Positions 1 to 6,739 of a DNA stretch of 9,737 nucleotides are shown one piece after another. A program made the position numbers and the translations under genes. Under the pieces are notes generated by a model. It searched no databases. It was not told the DNA's origin and saw only the letters and a program-made list of their open reading frames with translations. This stretch comes from JAYZAP01 sp964645285 (lineage in GTDB: Bacteria; Pseudomonadota; Alphaproteobacteria; JAAXGF01): NCBI GenBank assembly GCA_964645285.1, contig CAZYDR010000128.1:1-9737 (forward strand). The letters are read 5' to 3'. Position 1 is the stretch's first letter; the number at the start of each line of letters is the position of its first letter.

Positions 1-740
1 CGTACCACGGCAAGAACACCAAAATCCGCGTCCCCACCTCGGTGGTGTGCGACGATTGCGGTGGCGGTGGCGTGGCCGGCGGCGCCGAACCGACCGCCTG
101 CCCGACCTGCGGCGGCGCCGGCAAGGTCCGCGCCCAGCAGGGATTCTTCACCATCGAGCGCACCTGCGCCACCTGTCAGGGCGCCGGCAAGGTGATCTCC
201 AACCCGTGCGAGTCCTGCCGAGGTAATGGCCGGGTCCACCGCGAGAAGACCTTGTCGGTCAACATTCCCGCCGGTGTCGAGGAGGGCACCCGCATTCGCC
301 TCTCGGGCGAAGGCGAGGCCGGCGTGCGCGGCGCGCCGTCGGGCGATCTCTATATCTTTTTGTCGGTCTCTTCCCACCGCCTGTTCCAGCGCGACGGCGC
401 CAATATCCATTGCCAGGTTCCCATCACGGTGACCGCGGCGGCGCTCGGCGGCGCCATCGAAGTGCCGACCATCGACGGCGGCAAGGCCCGGGTGACGATC
501 CCGGCCGGGGTCCAGACCGGCCATCAGTTCCGCCTTAAGGGCAAGGGCATGAGCGTCATGCGCAGCACCAACCGGGGCGACATGTATATTCACGCCCAGG
601 TCGAGACGCCGGTCAACCTGAGCAAAAAGCAGAAAGAGCTGCTGCGCGAGTTCGAGAGCATCGGCGGTGACAAGACCAACCCCCAGTCGGCCGGCTTCTT
701 CGACAAGGTCAAAGAACTATGGGACGATCTGCGCGAGTAG
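1..740 (+). CDS. dnaJ: Chaperone protein DnaJ, C-terminal part (5' end outside window)
   Basis: DnaJ is the Hsp40 co-chaperone that delivers unfolded clients to DnaK and stimulates its ATPase in the cytoplasm. The reading frame is open from base 3, so the gene enters from the left; the J domain and Gly/Phe linker are not in view. The visible 245 residues start at the edge of the zinc-binding domain with four CxxCxGxG repeats (CDDCGGGG, CPTCGGAG, CATCQGAG, CESCRGNG), which hold two zinc ions. Two client-binding beta domains follow, marked by the repeated pattern IPAGV..G...RL.G.G, and then a C-terminal tail ending in a short acidic dimerisation-like helix. The four repeats together with this tail identify DnaJ proper rather than CbpA, which lacks the zinc finger. 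dapB follows 188 bp downstream, an adjacency common in Alphaproteobacteria (family knowledge). Nothing looks broken. Confidence 0.97.
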   Translation, partial: YHGKNTKIRVPTSVVCDDCGGGGVAGGAEPTACPTCGGAGKVRAQQGFFTIERTCATCQGAGKVISNPCESCRGNGRVHREKTLSVNIPAGVEEGTRIRLSGEGEAGVRGAPSGDLYIFLSVSSHRLFQRDGANIHCQVPITVTAAALGGAIEVPTIDGGKARVTIPAGVQTGHQFRLKGKGMSVMRSTNRGDMYIHAQVETPVNLSKKQKELLREFESIGGDKTNPQSAGFFDKVKELWDDLRE

Positions 741-769
741 CGCCGGAACTTTGTTTGTCTCGGACCCTA

Positions 770-842
770 GCCGGCCCACTCCCCCTCCCAGCCACCCACA
801 GCGTATGATTCCTTGGGTGGCTGGGACGGGGAGTGGGCCGGC
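770..842. repeat. 29-bp near-perfect inverted repeat with 15-nt loop
   Basis: Arms 770-798 and 814-842 are reverse complements at 28 of 29 positions; the only mismatch is C785 opposite C827. The loop is 799-813. The arm begins GCCGGCCCACTCCCC and ends CAGCCACCCA. It lies in the dnaJ-dapB gap, 29 bp after the dnaJ stop and 86 bp before the dapB start. No T-run follows either arm (CTGAAGACG follows on the plus strand), so it is not a standard intrinsic terminator, although such a stable hairpin would still protect the dnaJ mRNA end or slow polymerase. Length, near-perfection and intergenic position resemble a dispersed palindromic element (REP/RUP type), but only one copy is visible here. Confidence 0.9.
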
Positions 843-915
843 CTGAAGACGATAAGGCCGCGCCAGTAGCGCGAATGGCGCGCCCGAGGTAAAACAAGCC
901 GTCTGACGATGGCAC

Positions 916-920
916 AGGGG
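916..920 (+). promoter_or_regulatory. Ribosome binding site of dapB
   Basis: AGGGG lies 8 nt before ATG 929. This supports ATG 929 over the in-frame ATG at 938, for which the spacing would be 17 nt. Confidence 0.6.
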
Positions 921-928
921 CGCAGCAC

Positions 929-1735
929 ATGACTGACATGAATATCGGCATTATCGGGGCCGGCGGGCGCATGGGGCGCATGCTGGTTGCCGAAGTGTTG
1001 GGCCACGATGGGGTTCAACTGGCCGGCGCTATCGATGGTCCCGGCAGCGGTGCCCTGGGCCACGACGCTGGCGTCCTGGCTGGCTTGCCCGAGGCCGGCA
1101 TTGTTGTCGGCGACGATTCCCCGGCCCTGTTCGCGGACTGTGATGCGGTGATCGAGTTCACCGGTCCCAACGCCACGGTCGACCATGCGGCCATGGCGGC
1201 CCAGGCCGGGGTGATCCACGTTATCGGCACCACCGGCCTCGACGGCTTCCAGGAGGCTGCGCTGGCCGCCGCCGCCGAGCGCACGGCTATCGTCTGGGCG
1301 CCCAACATGAGCCTCGGCGTCAACCTGCTCATGGGTCTGACGACAAAGGTCGCGGCGGCGCTCGACGACGACTACGACATCGAGATTTTCGAAATTCATC
1401 ACCGCCATAAGGTCGATGCTCCATCCGGTACGGCCCTCGGCCTGGGCCGGGCAGCCGCGGCGGGCCGGGGCGTTGAGCTTGACGATGTCTCGGCGCGGGG
1501 CCGCGACGGCATGACCGGGGCACGCCAGCGCGGCAATATCGGCTTCGGCGTGTTGCGTGGCGGCGATGTGGTTGGTGAGCACAGCGTCACCTTCGCCGCC
1601 GACGGCGAACGCATCGAACTGACCCACCGGGCCACCGACCGGCGCATCTACTCTCGGGGCGCGCTGCGCGCCACCCTGTGGGCCCGCGGCAAGCCCCCCG
1701 GCCTTTACTCGATGATCGACGTGTTGGGGCTTTAG
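929..1735 (+). CDS. dapB: 4-hydroxy-tetrahydrodipicolinate reductase
   Basis: DapB reduces the DapA product 4-hydroxy-tetrahydrodipicolinate to tetrahydrodipicolinate with NAD(P)H, in the cytoplasmic pathway to meso-diaminopimelate (cell wall) and lysine. The protein has 268 residues, the usual length for the family. The N-terminal Rossmann fold opens with GIIGAGGRMG (residues 7-16), the nucleotide-binding glycine loop. The family signature EIHHRHKVDAPSGTA spans residues 155-169; it contains the catalytic His pair (157-158), Lys161 and the substrate-binding SGT. The C-terminus YSMIDVLGL is also typical. The start is set by AGGGG 8 nt upstream. The gene follows dnaJ and is convergent with the exporter gene, sharing 4 bp at the stop codons. 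No lysine riboswitch-like leader was recognised in the 188-bp upstream gap. Confidence 0.97.
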   Translation: MTDMNIGIIGAGGRMGRMLVAEVLGHDGVQLAGAIDGPGSGALGHDAGVLAGLPEAGIVVGDDSPALFADCDAVIEFTGPNATVDHAAMAAQAGVIHVIGTTGLDGFQEAALAAAAERTAIVWAPNMSLGVNLLMGLTTKVAAALDDDYDIEIFEIHHRHKVDAPSGTALGLGRAAAAGRGVELDDVSARGRDGMTGARQRGNIGFGVLRGGDVVGEHSVTFAADGERIELTHRATDRRIYSRGALRATLWARGKPPGLYSMIDVLGL

Positions 1736-2628
1736 TCGCTCACCACCGGCTTTGTTGGGCGGTTGACCAAGGCGACGCCCGCGAGGATCAGGGCGAGGCC
1801 GAGAAAGGCGCTGGGCGGTACTTGCTCACCGAGCAAGAGCGCACCCCACATGATCCCGACCAGGGGAATCAGGTAGTTGAGCATCGACGTGAAGGTTGCG
1901 CCGGCCTGGGCGATCAGACGAAAGAAAATCAGCGCCGCCAGTCCGGTGCCAAACACGCCGAGCACGGCCAGGGCGGTCATCGAGGTGAGCGATGGCGCAA
2001 GCCGCCAGGGGGCATCCAGGACGAGGCTGAACGGGATAATGATAAACGCCGCCGCGGTCATGGTGCAGGCGCTGTTGACCAGCGGCGGAACCTGCCGCAT
2101 GCCTCGGGCATAGATCATGGAAACGGCATAGCTCAACGCCGCGCAGATGATGGCGAGCTGACCCATCAACTCGTGCCCTAGCCCGGCCACGGCGTCGGGA
2201 CCGATCAGCACCAGCAAGCCGACGAAACCGGCGGCGAGACCGGCCAGCTTGTCACGGGTGAAGCGCTCGTCGGGTGTGAAGAAATGCGCCAGCAGCGCGG
2301 TCGATACCGGTACCACGCCAAGAAGAATAGTCGTCAAGCTGCTGGTTATATGGGTTTCGCCCCAGGCGATCAGTGAGAACGGCAGGGCGCTGCCCGAGAC
2401 GGCCATGATCACGAAAGGTACCCAGGCCCGGCCCAGCGCGGGCACGCGGTGGCCGCGCAGCTGTATGACCAGGAGCAAGGCCAGGGCGCCGAACGTGATA
2501 CGCACCGCCGCCACGGTGACCGGCGGCACGGTCTCGAGACCCAGTTTGATCAGCATGTACGAGCTGCCCCAGATCAAAGACAGGGCGAACAGCAGGGCGA
2601 GGTTGACGGCGCGCGGGGACATCGGCAT
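1732..2628 (-). CDS. EamA/DMT-family membrane transporter (RhaT/YdcZ-like exporter)
   Basis: This is a 298-residue, very hydrophobic protein of the drug/metabolite transporter superfamily, inner-membrane carriers that usually export amino acids or other metabolites. About ten membrane segments can be read as two tandem five-helix EamA repeats. The first repeat begins with LALLFALSLIWGSSY (about residues 10-24), a typical EamA opening. The second lies roughly at 150-290 and ends with LLGEQVPPSAFLGLALILAG, the family's characteristic last-two-helix motif. The substrate cannot be told from sequence. Start Met at 2628; a second Met two codons later is equally possible because neither has a clear Shine-Dalgarno sequence. 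The gene lies 28 bp after the DUF2244 gene on the same strand, so the two are probably co-transcribed. Its stop overlaps the dapB stop tail to tail. Confidence 0.9.
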   Translation of the reverse strand: MPMSPRAVNLALLFALSLIWGSSYMLIKLGLETVPPVTVAAVRITFGALALLLVIQLRGHRVPALGRAWVPFVIMAVSGSALPFSLIAWGETHITSSLTTILLGVVPVSTALLAHFFTPDERFTRDKLAGLAAGFVGLLVLIGPDAVAGLGHELMGQLAIICAALSYAVSMIYARGMRQVPPLVNSACTMTAAAFIIIPFSLVLDAPWRLAPSLTSMTALAVLGVFGTGLAALIFFRLIAQAGATFTSMLNYLIPLVGIMWGALLLGEQVPPSAFLGLALILAGVALVNRPTKPVVSD

Positions 2629-2656
2629 GAGCGTCGGTGGGGTGACGGGTGTAGTT

Positions 2657-3169
2657 CTAGATGGCTGCGGGCAGGCAGCGCAGACGTCGCAGCGCGCCGC
2701 TCAGGGCTTCGGCTACATCGCGGCGCTCGGGAACGGAGAGGAAAGACCCGACGGTCAGGCGGCGGCCGTGGGAGGTGAGAACAAGCTGGTTGTTGGCGCC
2801 CGGTCGTTCGTCGATCTCGACCCGCAGCCAGTGGGGCTGGAAAGACCACCGGCGCTCGCGGCCCGAGGGATGAATGCGGCGCACGGTCAGACTGTCTTCG
2901 GACAACCCCAGGCGTTCGGTCAACCGCCCGGCCCGGTAGCTGAGGCGAAACGCAGCCCAGACCAGGACCACGTCGAGGCCAAGAAAACCGGCCACCGGCC
3001 ATGCCCCCATAAGCAAGAAGGCGAACCCCAGGGCGCCGCAAACGCCGCCTAACAAGGCCATGAGAAGCAAAAAGCCATGGCGCGACAGCGACCGGTGCGC
3101 CGTCAGCACCGCGTCGAAGGCCAGGGGTTTTGGCCATGGGTCCGGGTTGTCTTTGGGGCTCTCGCTCAT
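2657..3169 (-). CDS. DUF2244 family integral membrane protein
   Basis: This is a 170-residue protein of unknown function. An N-terminal cytoplasmic stretch includes the family-like AHRSLSRHGF (residues 24-33). Two closely spaced membrane segments follow (about 33-52 and 55-75), separated by the GAWPV.GF.GLD turn. A soluble C-terminal domain has alternating beta-like strands (LTVRRI, RRWSFQPHW, QLVLTSHGRRLTVGSFL) and a final helix. This layout and these motifs match DUF2244 proteins, which are frequent in Alphaproteobacteria. No catalytic motif is apparent and no function is assigned. The gene is divergent from nth across 81 bp and lies 28 bp upstream of the EamA transporter gene, suggesting a two-gene transcript. 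The start at 3169 lacks a strong Shine-Dalgarno sequence but gives the family-typical N-terminus. Confidence 0.85.
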   Translation of the reverse strand: MSESPKDNPDPWPKPLAFDAVLTAHRSLSRHGFLLLMALLGGVCGALGFAFLLMGAWPVAGFLGLDVVLVWAAFRLSYRAGRLTERLGLSEDSLTVRRIHPSGRERRWSFQPHWLRVEIDERPGANNQLVLTSHGRRLTVGSFLSVPERRDVAEALSGALRRLRCLPAAI

Positions 3170-3250
3170 GGCCGCAGGATAGGGTGGCTTCCCTGTCCGC
3201 GTAAAGCCGCCCGTTGTCCAATTCGTCCCTCGCCGCTATGGTCTCGAACC
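3170..3250. promoter_or_regulatory. Divergent intergenic region between the DUF2244 gene and nth
   Basis: These 81 bp separate two divergently transcribed start codons and must hold the promoters for both, unless transcription comes from further away. I could not pick a convincing -35/-10 pair or operator by eye. Confidence 0.4.
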
Positions 3251-3883
3251 ATGAAACGCAACGATATTGACGAATTCTTCCGCCGCCTGGCCAAGGTCAA
3301 TCCGGCCCCCGAGACCGAGCTTGAGTACTTCACGCCCTACATCCTGCTGGTTGCCGTGGTGCTGTCGGCCCAGGCCACCGACGTCTCGGTCAACAAGGCC
3401 ACCGGGCCGCTCTACAAGGTCGCCGACAATCCCCAGGCCATGGTTGACCTCGGCGAAGAAGCGTTGCGCGGCTACATCCGTACTATCGGCCTGTTCAATA
3501 CCAAGGCCAAGAACGTCATCAAGCTGAGCCAGATGCTGCTCGACCAGCATGGCGGCGAGGTGCCGTCCGGGCGCGCGGCCCTCGAGGCGCTGCCGGGCGT
3601 CGGGCGCAAGACCGCCAGCGTCGTCCTCAACGCCGCTTTCGGCGAGGCCACCATCGCCGTCGACACCCATGTTTTTCGGGTCTCCAACCGCACCGGCCTG
3701 GCGCCCGCCAAGACCGCCAACGCGGTCGAGGACAAGCTCACCAAGATCGTCCCCGACGCCTGGAAGCAGCACGCCCACCACTGGCTCATCCTCCATGGCC
3801 GCTACGTCTGCACCGCCCGCAAGCCCAATTGCCCGGCCTGTACCGTGCGTGAATTCTGCCGCTTCAAGGGCAAAGAGATTTGA
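3251..3883 (+). CDS. nth: Endonuclease III (DNA glycosylase/AP lyase)
   Basis: Nth removes oxidised pyrimidines and nicks the resulting abasic site in base-excision repair. The protein has 210 residues (E. coli Nth has 211). The helix-hairpin-helix motif LPGVGRKTA contains the catalytic Lys120, and the catalytic Asp138 follows in AVDTHVFRV; both fall at the E. coli positions. The C-terminal [4Fe-4S] ligands are C187, C194, C197 and C203 in the exact CX6CX2CX5C spacing. An open frame extends upstream to 3077, but ATG 3251 gives the family N-terminus (MKRNDIDEFFRRL), and the extension would overlap the DUF2244 gene. There is no clear Shine-Dalgarno sequence. The gene is divergent from the DUF2244 gene and convergent with the PLP lyase gene across 13 bp. 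Confidence 0.97.
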   Translation: MKRNDIDEFFRRLAKVNPAPETELEYFTPYILLVAVVLSAQATDVSVNKATGPLYKVADNPQAMVDLGEEALRGYIRTIGLFNTKAKNVIKLSQMLLDQHGGEVPSGRAALEALPGVGRKTASVVLNAAFGEATIAVDTHVFRVSNRTGLAPAKTANAVEDKLTKIVPDAWKQHAHHWLILHGRYVCTARKPNCPACTVREFCRFKGKEI

Positions 3884-3898
3884 GGGTCTAAGGACCCT
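3883..3898. terminator. Short hairpin between convergent nth and PLP lyase genes
   Basis: AGGGTC (3883-3888) and GACCCT (3893-3898) form a 6-bp stem around a TAAG loop. The stem overlaps the last base of the nth stop and two bases of the lyase stop codon. It is the only secondary structure I see in the 13-bp gap and could serve both strands. It lacks a U-tract and is short, so its role as a terminator is weak inference. Confidence 0.3.
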
Positions 3899-5144
3899 AC
3901 TCGGCGTAGGATACATCCCGATTGACGGCCCGGTTGTGGCCGCGCACGACCTCGTCGAGTGACTCGGCGAGATCGGCCAGATACTCATCGACCAGGGGCG
4001 CGTGGATCGGGTTGATAACCAGCTGGATGGCCGATGGTTCCTTGAGCCGGTTGACGATCCAACCACGCCGCTCCATGGCCTCGGCGACGGCCAGGATGTC
4101 GTGGACCGTGGAGCCGTAGGCCGCCAGGGTGGCGTGGGGCCGGCCCCAGATATGGAGCCCGTCCATGGCTTCGATGCCGGCCTTGAGACGGTCGAGCGCG
4201 TCCATCGATTGCCGGGCGAAGTCGAGATAACCGTCCTCGCCCAGGTGATTGAGTACCGCCCAGGCCCCGGCCAATGCGCCGCCGGTGCGCGAACCGGAGA
4301 CCGTGTAGGTGGCGTAGCGCCCCGAAGGCCAGTCGTCGAACTGAAAGCCGACGATGTCGCGCAGGCCCGGATCGCGAAACAGCAAAGTGGAAATGTTCTT
4401 GGCGGCGTAGCCGTATTTGTGCAGATCCGCCGAGATCGACCAGACCCCGGCCACCGAGAGATCGAAGTCGGGCATGTCATAGCCGAGCTTGCGCACGAAG
4501 GGGGCGATGAAGCCGCCGACGCAGGAATCCACGTGGCACCACAGGCCGTGGTCCCTGGCGATGTCCGCCAGCTCGGCGATGGGATCGATGATGCCGTAGG
4601 GCCAGGCCGGGGCCGAGCCGACGATCATGATGGTATTGTCGTTGACCGCTCCGGCAATGGCCTGGGGGTCGGCCCGGAGGTCGTCGCCCAGAGGCGTGCG
4701 AACCACGTCCAGGCCCATGAAGTCGGCGGCCTTGTTGAACGACGGATGGGCGTTGCGGCCGAGCAGGATTTCCGGCCGCCTCGCCTGGGGTCGGTGGACG
4801 CGGGCATGGTCCCGCGCGGCCTTGACGGCGACGATATTGCTCTCGGTGCCGCCGCTGGTGCAGATGCCCGCGGTCTCGGGTCCGCCGCCGAGGATGTCGG
4901 CGGCCATCCGGAGAATTTCCTGCTCGAAGCGGCCCAGGCTCTTGAAGCCGCTGGGGTAGAGCGCGTTCTCGGTGAGGAACATCGAGTACGCTTCCTTGAC
5001 CACCGCCAGCACCTCGTCGCTGGCGTGGAACGCGGTCTTGTGGGCGCGCCCCGAATGCCACGGCATGTCGTCGGCCTTGGCCGCTTCCATCTCCGGGGCC
5101 AGCTCGTCCCAGGGTCGGCCGTGCTTGGGGAACAGGCGGCCCAT
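3897..5144 (-). CDS. PLP-dependent lyase/decarboxylase, sphingosine-1-phosphate-lyase-like (group II decarboxylase fold)
   Basis: This is a 415-residue fold-type-I PLP enzyme. Visible motifs in order are TSGGTESN (96-103, phosphate/cofactor loop), HVDSCVGGF (204-212, with Asp206 pairing the pyridine nitrogen) and SISADLHKYGYAAK, where Lys243 is the expected PLP lysine. The last two are closest to sphingosine-1-phosphate lyase (HVDACxGGF; SISxDTHKYGxAxK), less close to MfnA-type tyrosine/aspartate decarboxylases. No N-terminal membrane helix is present, and the protein is shorter than characterised S1P lyases as I recall them, so the substrate is open: a retro-aldol cleavage of an amino-alcohol ester or an amino-acid decarboxylation. 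The frame is open to 5351, but ATG 5144 is preceded by GGGAG at 7 nt. It begins 2 bp after the sulfatase A stop, which implies translational coupling and a shared pathway. Confidence 0.78.
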   Translation of the reverse strand: MGRLFPKHGRPWDELAPEMEAAKADDMPWHSGRAHKTAFHASDEVLAVVKEAYSMFLTENALYPSGFKSLGRFEQEILRMAADILGGGPETAGICTSGGTESNIVAVKAARDHARVHRPQARRPEILLGRNAHPSFNKAADFMGLDVVRTPLGDDLRADPQAIAGAVNDNTIMIVGSAPAWPYGIIDPIAELADIARDHGLWCHVDSCVGGFIAPFVRKLGYDMPDFDLSVAGVWSISADLHKYGYAAKNISTLLFRDPGLRDIVGFQFDDWPSGRYATYTVSGSRTGGALAGAWAVLNHLGEDGYLDFARQSMDALDRLKAGIEAMDGLHIWGRPHATLAAYGSTVHDILAVAEAMERRGWIVNRLKEPSAIQLVINPIHAPLVDEYLADLAESLDEVVRGHNRAVNRDVSYAE

Positions 5145-5146
5145 GG

Positions 5147-6697
5147 TCAATCTCCCTTTTTCGGACGTAACAGGGCGCGCTGCTCGGTATCGAACCAGGG
5201 GTCGTAATCGCCCATGTAACGGGATGCCTCGGGCTTCTGATGAACGTTGTGCTGCCAGCTTGGAACCACGCCCTTCGACAGCGCCCGGTCGACGAATACA
5301 CGGCGGCGCTGACTTGCCAGGGCGTCTTGGGTTATTTGAGCCGAGTTCCACTTGTTCGCGACGTCGGCGGCGAACGCCTGCTCGATCGTGGCAACCTCCG
5401 ACCGCCCAATAAGGTTGTTCAATTCAAGCGGATCGTCATTCAGACTGAAAAGCTGCGCCGGATCCTTGTCGCAGTGAATGTATTTGTAGTCGCCGCGCCG
5501 GACCATGAAACACGGCGCGATGGCGCCATCTCCGGTGTATTCGCCATAGACCGTATCGTCCCACGCCGGGTTATGGCCGGTCAACAGGCCGGTCAGGCTG
5601 TGGCCATCAATCGGGTCGACCGGGGTCTCGGCCATTCCGTCGCCGGCCAGCTCCACGAAGGTCGGAAAAATATCGAGCAGAGATACGTTTTCGCCAACCC
5701 TTTTTCCGGCGGGCATGCCGGGACCCGCAATAATCAGCGGCACCCGAACGGAGCGCTCATAGAACGTCATCTTGAACCACATGCCGCGCTCGCCCAGCAT
5801 GTCGCCATGATCAGCCGTCAGGATAATGATGGTGTTGTCGAGCTGGCCGGTCTCCTTCAGCACATCCATAAGCTCGCCGATGTGATCGTCGACGTCACTG
5901 ACCATGCCGTAATAGGCATGGCGGGCATTACGCACGTGCTCGTCCGTGATCGCCGACTTGTCGGCCCCGGAGGCGTAATAAAGCCGCCGTGAATGGGGGT
6001 CCATGTCATCGGGCGCCATGGCCGGCACCGGCGGCAGATCGATCTCGTCATGATCATAGCGATCCCAAAGGCGCTGGGACGTGCAGTAGGGGTCATGGGG
6101 CTGAATGAACGACACCGTCAGGAAAAACGGCTGCTCCTTATCGTCGCGGGCATAGTCGTAGAGCCGCCGCTTGGCTTGGAACAGGACTTCATCATCGAAG
6201 TCCATTTCCAGGGAGCGCTCGAAAACCCCAGCCTCGGTCACCGTGTCGAGGTTCGGCCAGTCGGCGAAATTGCCGGGCCCGCCGCCTTCCTCTAAATCCC
6301 ACAGCGCCGTCCAGCCGAAGCTTGTCGGATAGATATCCTGGGTGATGCGTTCCTCGAAGCCATGGAGCTGATCCGGGCCGACAAAATGCATCTTGCCCGC
6401 AAGGCAGGTGTGATAGTCCATATGGCGCAGATGGTGGACGTAGGTCGGGATCGAGGCGGGAAATTCGGCCGCGTTGTCGTAAGCGCCGATGCGTGACGAC
6501 AGTTGTCCCGACAACATGGAGAACCGCGACGGCGCGCAGATCGGGTTATTGCAGTAGGCGCTGTCGAAAGTCACCCCACGGTCCGCCAGGGCGGCGATAT
6601 GCGGCGCCTTGACCACCTTGTGGCCGTAGACCGGCAGCGACTGCGCCGCCAGTTGGTCGGCCATGATGAACAGGATATTGGGTCTTTGTTGCGCCAT
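5147..6697 (-). CDS. Sulfatase A, Cys-type, choline-sulfatase-like
   Basis: This 516-residue cytoplasmic type I sulfatase has no signal peptide. It would hydrolyse a sulfate ester using formylglycine made from Cys54 in the core CAPSR (54-58). Other pocket residues are all present: Asp14 and Gln15 (first metal ligands, ADQ), Lys102/His104 (GKMH), a His in FIQPHDPY, Asp296/His297 (TADHGD), and Lys309 in WFKMTFYE. Their spacing, GPDQLHGFEER, and a tail resembling the choline-sulfatase C-terminal domain (about 470-510) match Sinorhizobium BetC closely as recalled, so this is the choline-sulfatase subfamily. No betABI or choline transporter gene is nearby, so another small alkyl sulfate is possible. 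The start at 6697 has a modest GGAA 10 nt upstream. It is the middle gene of the cluster, 42 bp after sulfatase B. Confidence 0.9.
   Translation of the reverse strand: MAQQRPNILFIMADQLAAQSLPVYGHKVVKAPHIAALADRGVTFDSAYCNNPICAPSRFSMLSGQLSSRIGAYDNAAEFPASIPTYVHHLRHMDYHTCLAGKMHFVGPDQLHGFEERITQDIYPTSFGWTALWDLEEGGGPGNFADWPNLDTVTEAGVFERSLEMDFDDEVLFQAKRRLYDYARDDKEQPFFLTVSFIQPHDPYCTSQRLWDRYDHDEIDLPPVPAMAPDDMDPHSRRLYYASGADKSAITDEHVRNARHAYYGMVSDVDDHIGELMDVLKETGQLDNTIIILTADHGDMLGERGMWFKMTFYERSVRVPLIIAGPGMPAGKRVGENVSLLDIFPTFVELAGDGMAETPVDPIDGHSLTGLLTGHNPAWDDTVYGEYTGDGAIAPCFMVRRGDYKYIHCDKDPAQLFSLNDDPLELNNLIGRSEVATIEQAFAADVANKWNSAQITQDALASQRRRVFVDRALSKGVVPSWQHNVHQKPEASRYMGDYDPWFDTEQRALLRPKKGD
5152..5156 (-). 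promoter_or_regulatory. Ribosome binding site of the PLP lyase gene, inside sulfatase A
   Basis: On the minus strand GGGAG lies 7 nt before ATG 5144 and just before the sulfatase A stop codon (5147-5149). It fixes the lyase start at 5144 rather than the longer frame, and it suggests that ribosomes finishing sulfatase A restart on the lyase. Confidence 0.7.
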
Positions 6698-6739
6698 GAC
6701 TTGTGGTTTCCGCTTCCAGTTGGCCTGCGATTTACGGGT

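Noticed and set aside
770..842. Palindrome read as a rho-independent terminator of dnaJ
   Set aside because: No T-run follows the stem on either strand, and the stem is far longer than usual; it is kept as a repeat instead.
876..889. TGGCGCGCCCGAGG resembling the reverse complement of a tRNA 3' end (possible attachment-site remnant)
   Set aside because: Only 14 GC-rich bases match. No T-loop or other tRNA parts are nearby, and no integrase or second copy is in view.
767..1627. Long minus-strand open frame (286 codons) opposite dapB
   Set aside because: It is antisense to a gene with a complete DapB signature, runs into the palindrome, and has no recognisable fold or family. Long antisense frames are expected in GC-rich DNA.
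4002..5207. Plus-strand open frame of 401 codons opposite the PLP lyase gene
   Set aside because: It is a shadow of the minus-strand gene, which has all PLP motifs; its own protein is low-complexity Gly/Val/Arg-rich with no motif.
5147..6697. Naming sulfatase A betC
   Set aside because: Family resemblance is strong, but no betaine or choline genes are nearby and a paralogue with an altered pocket is adjacent, so the substrate is not secure.
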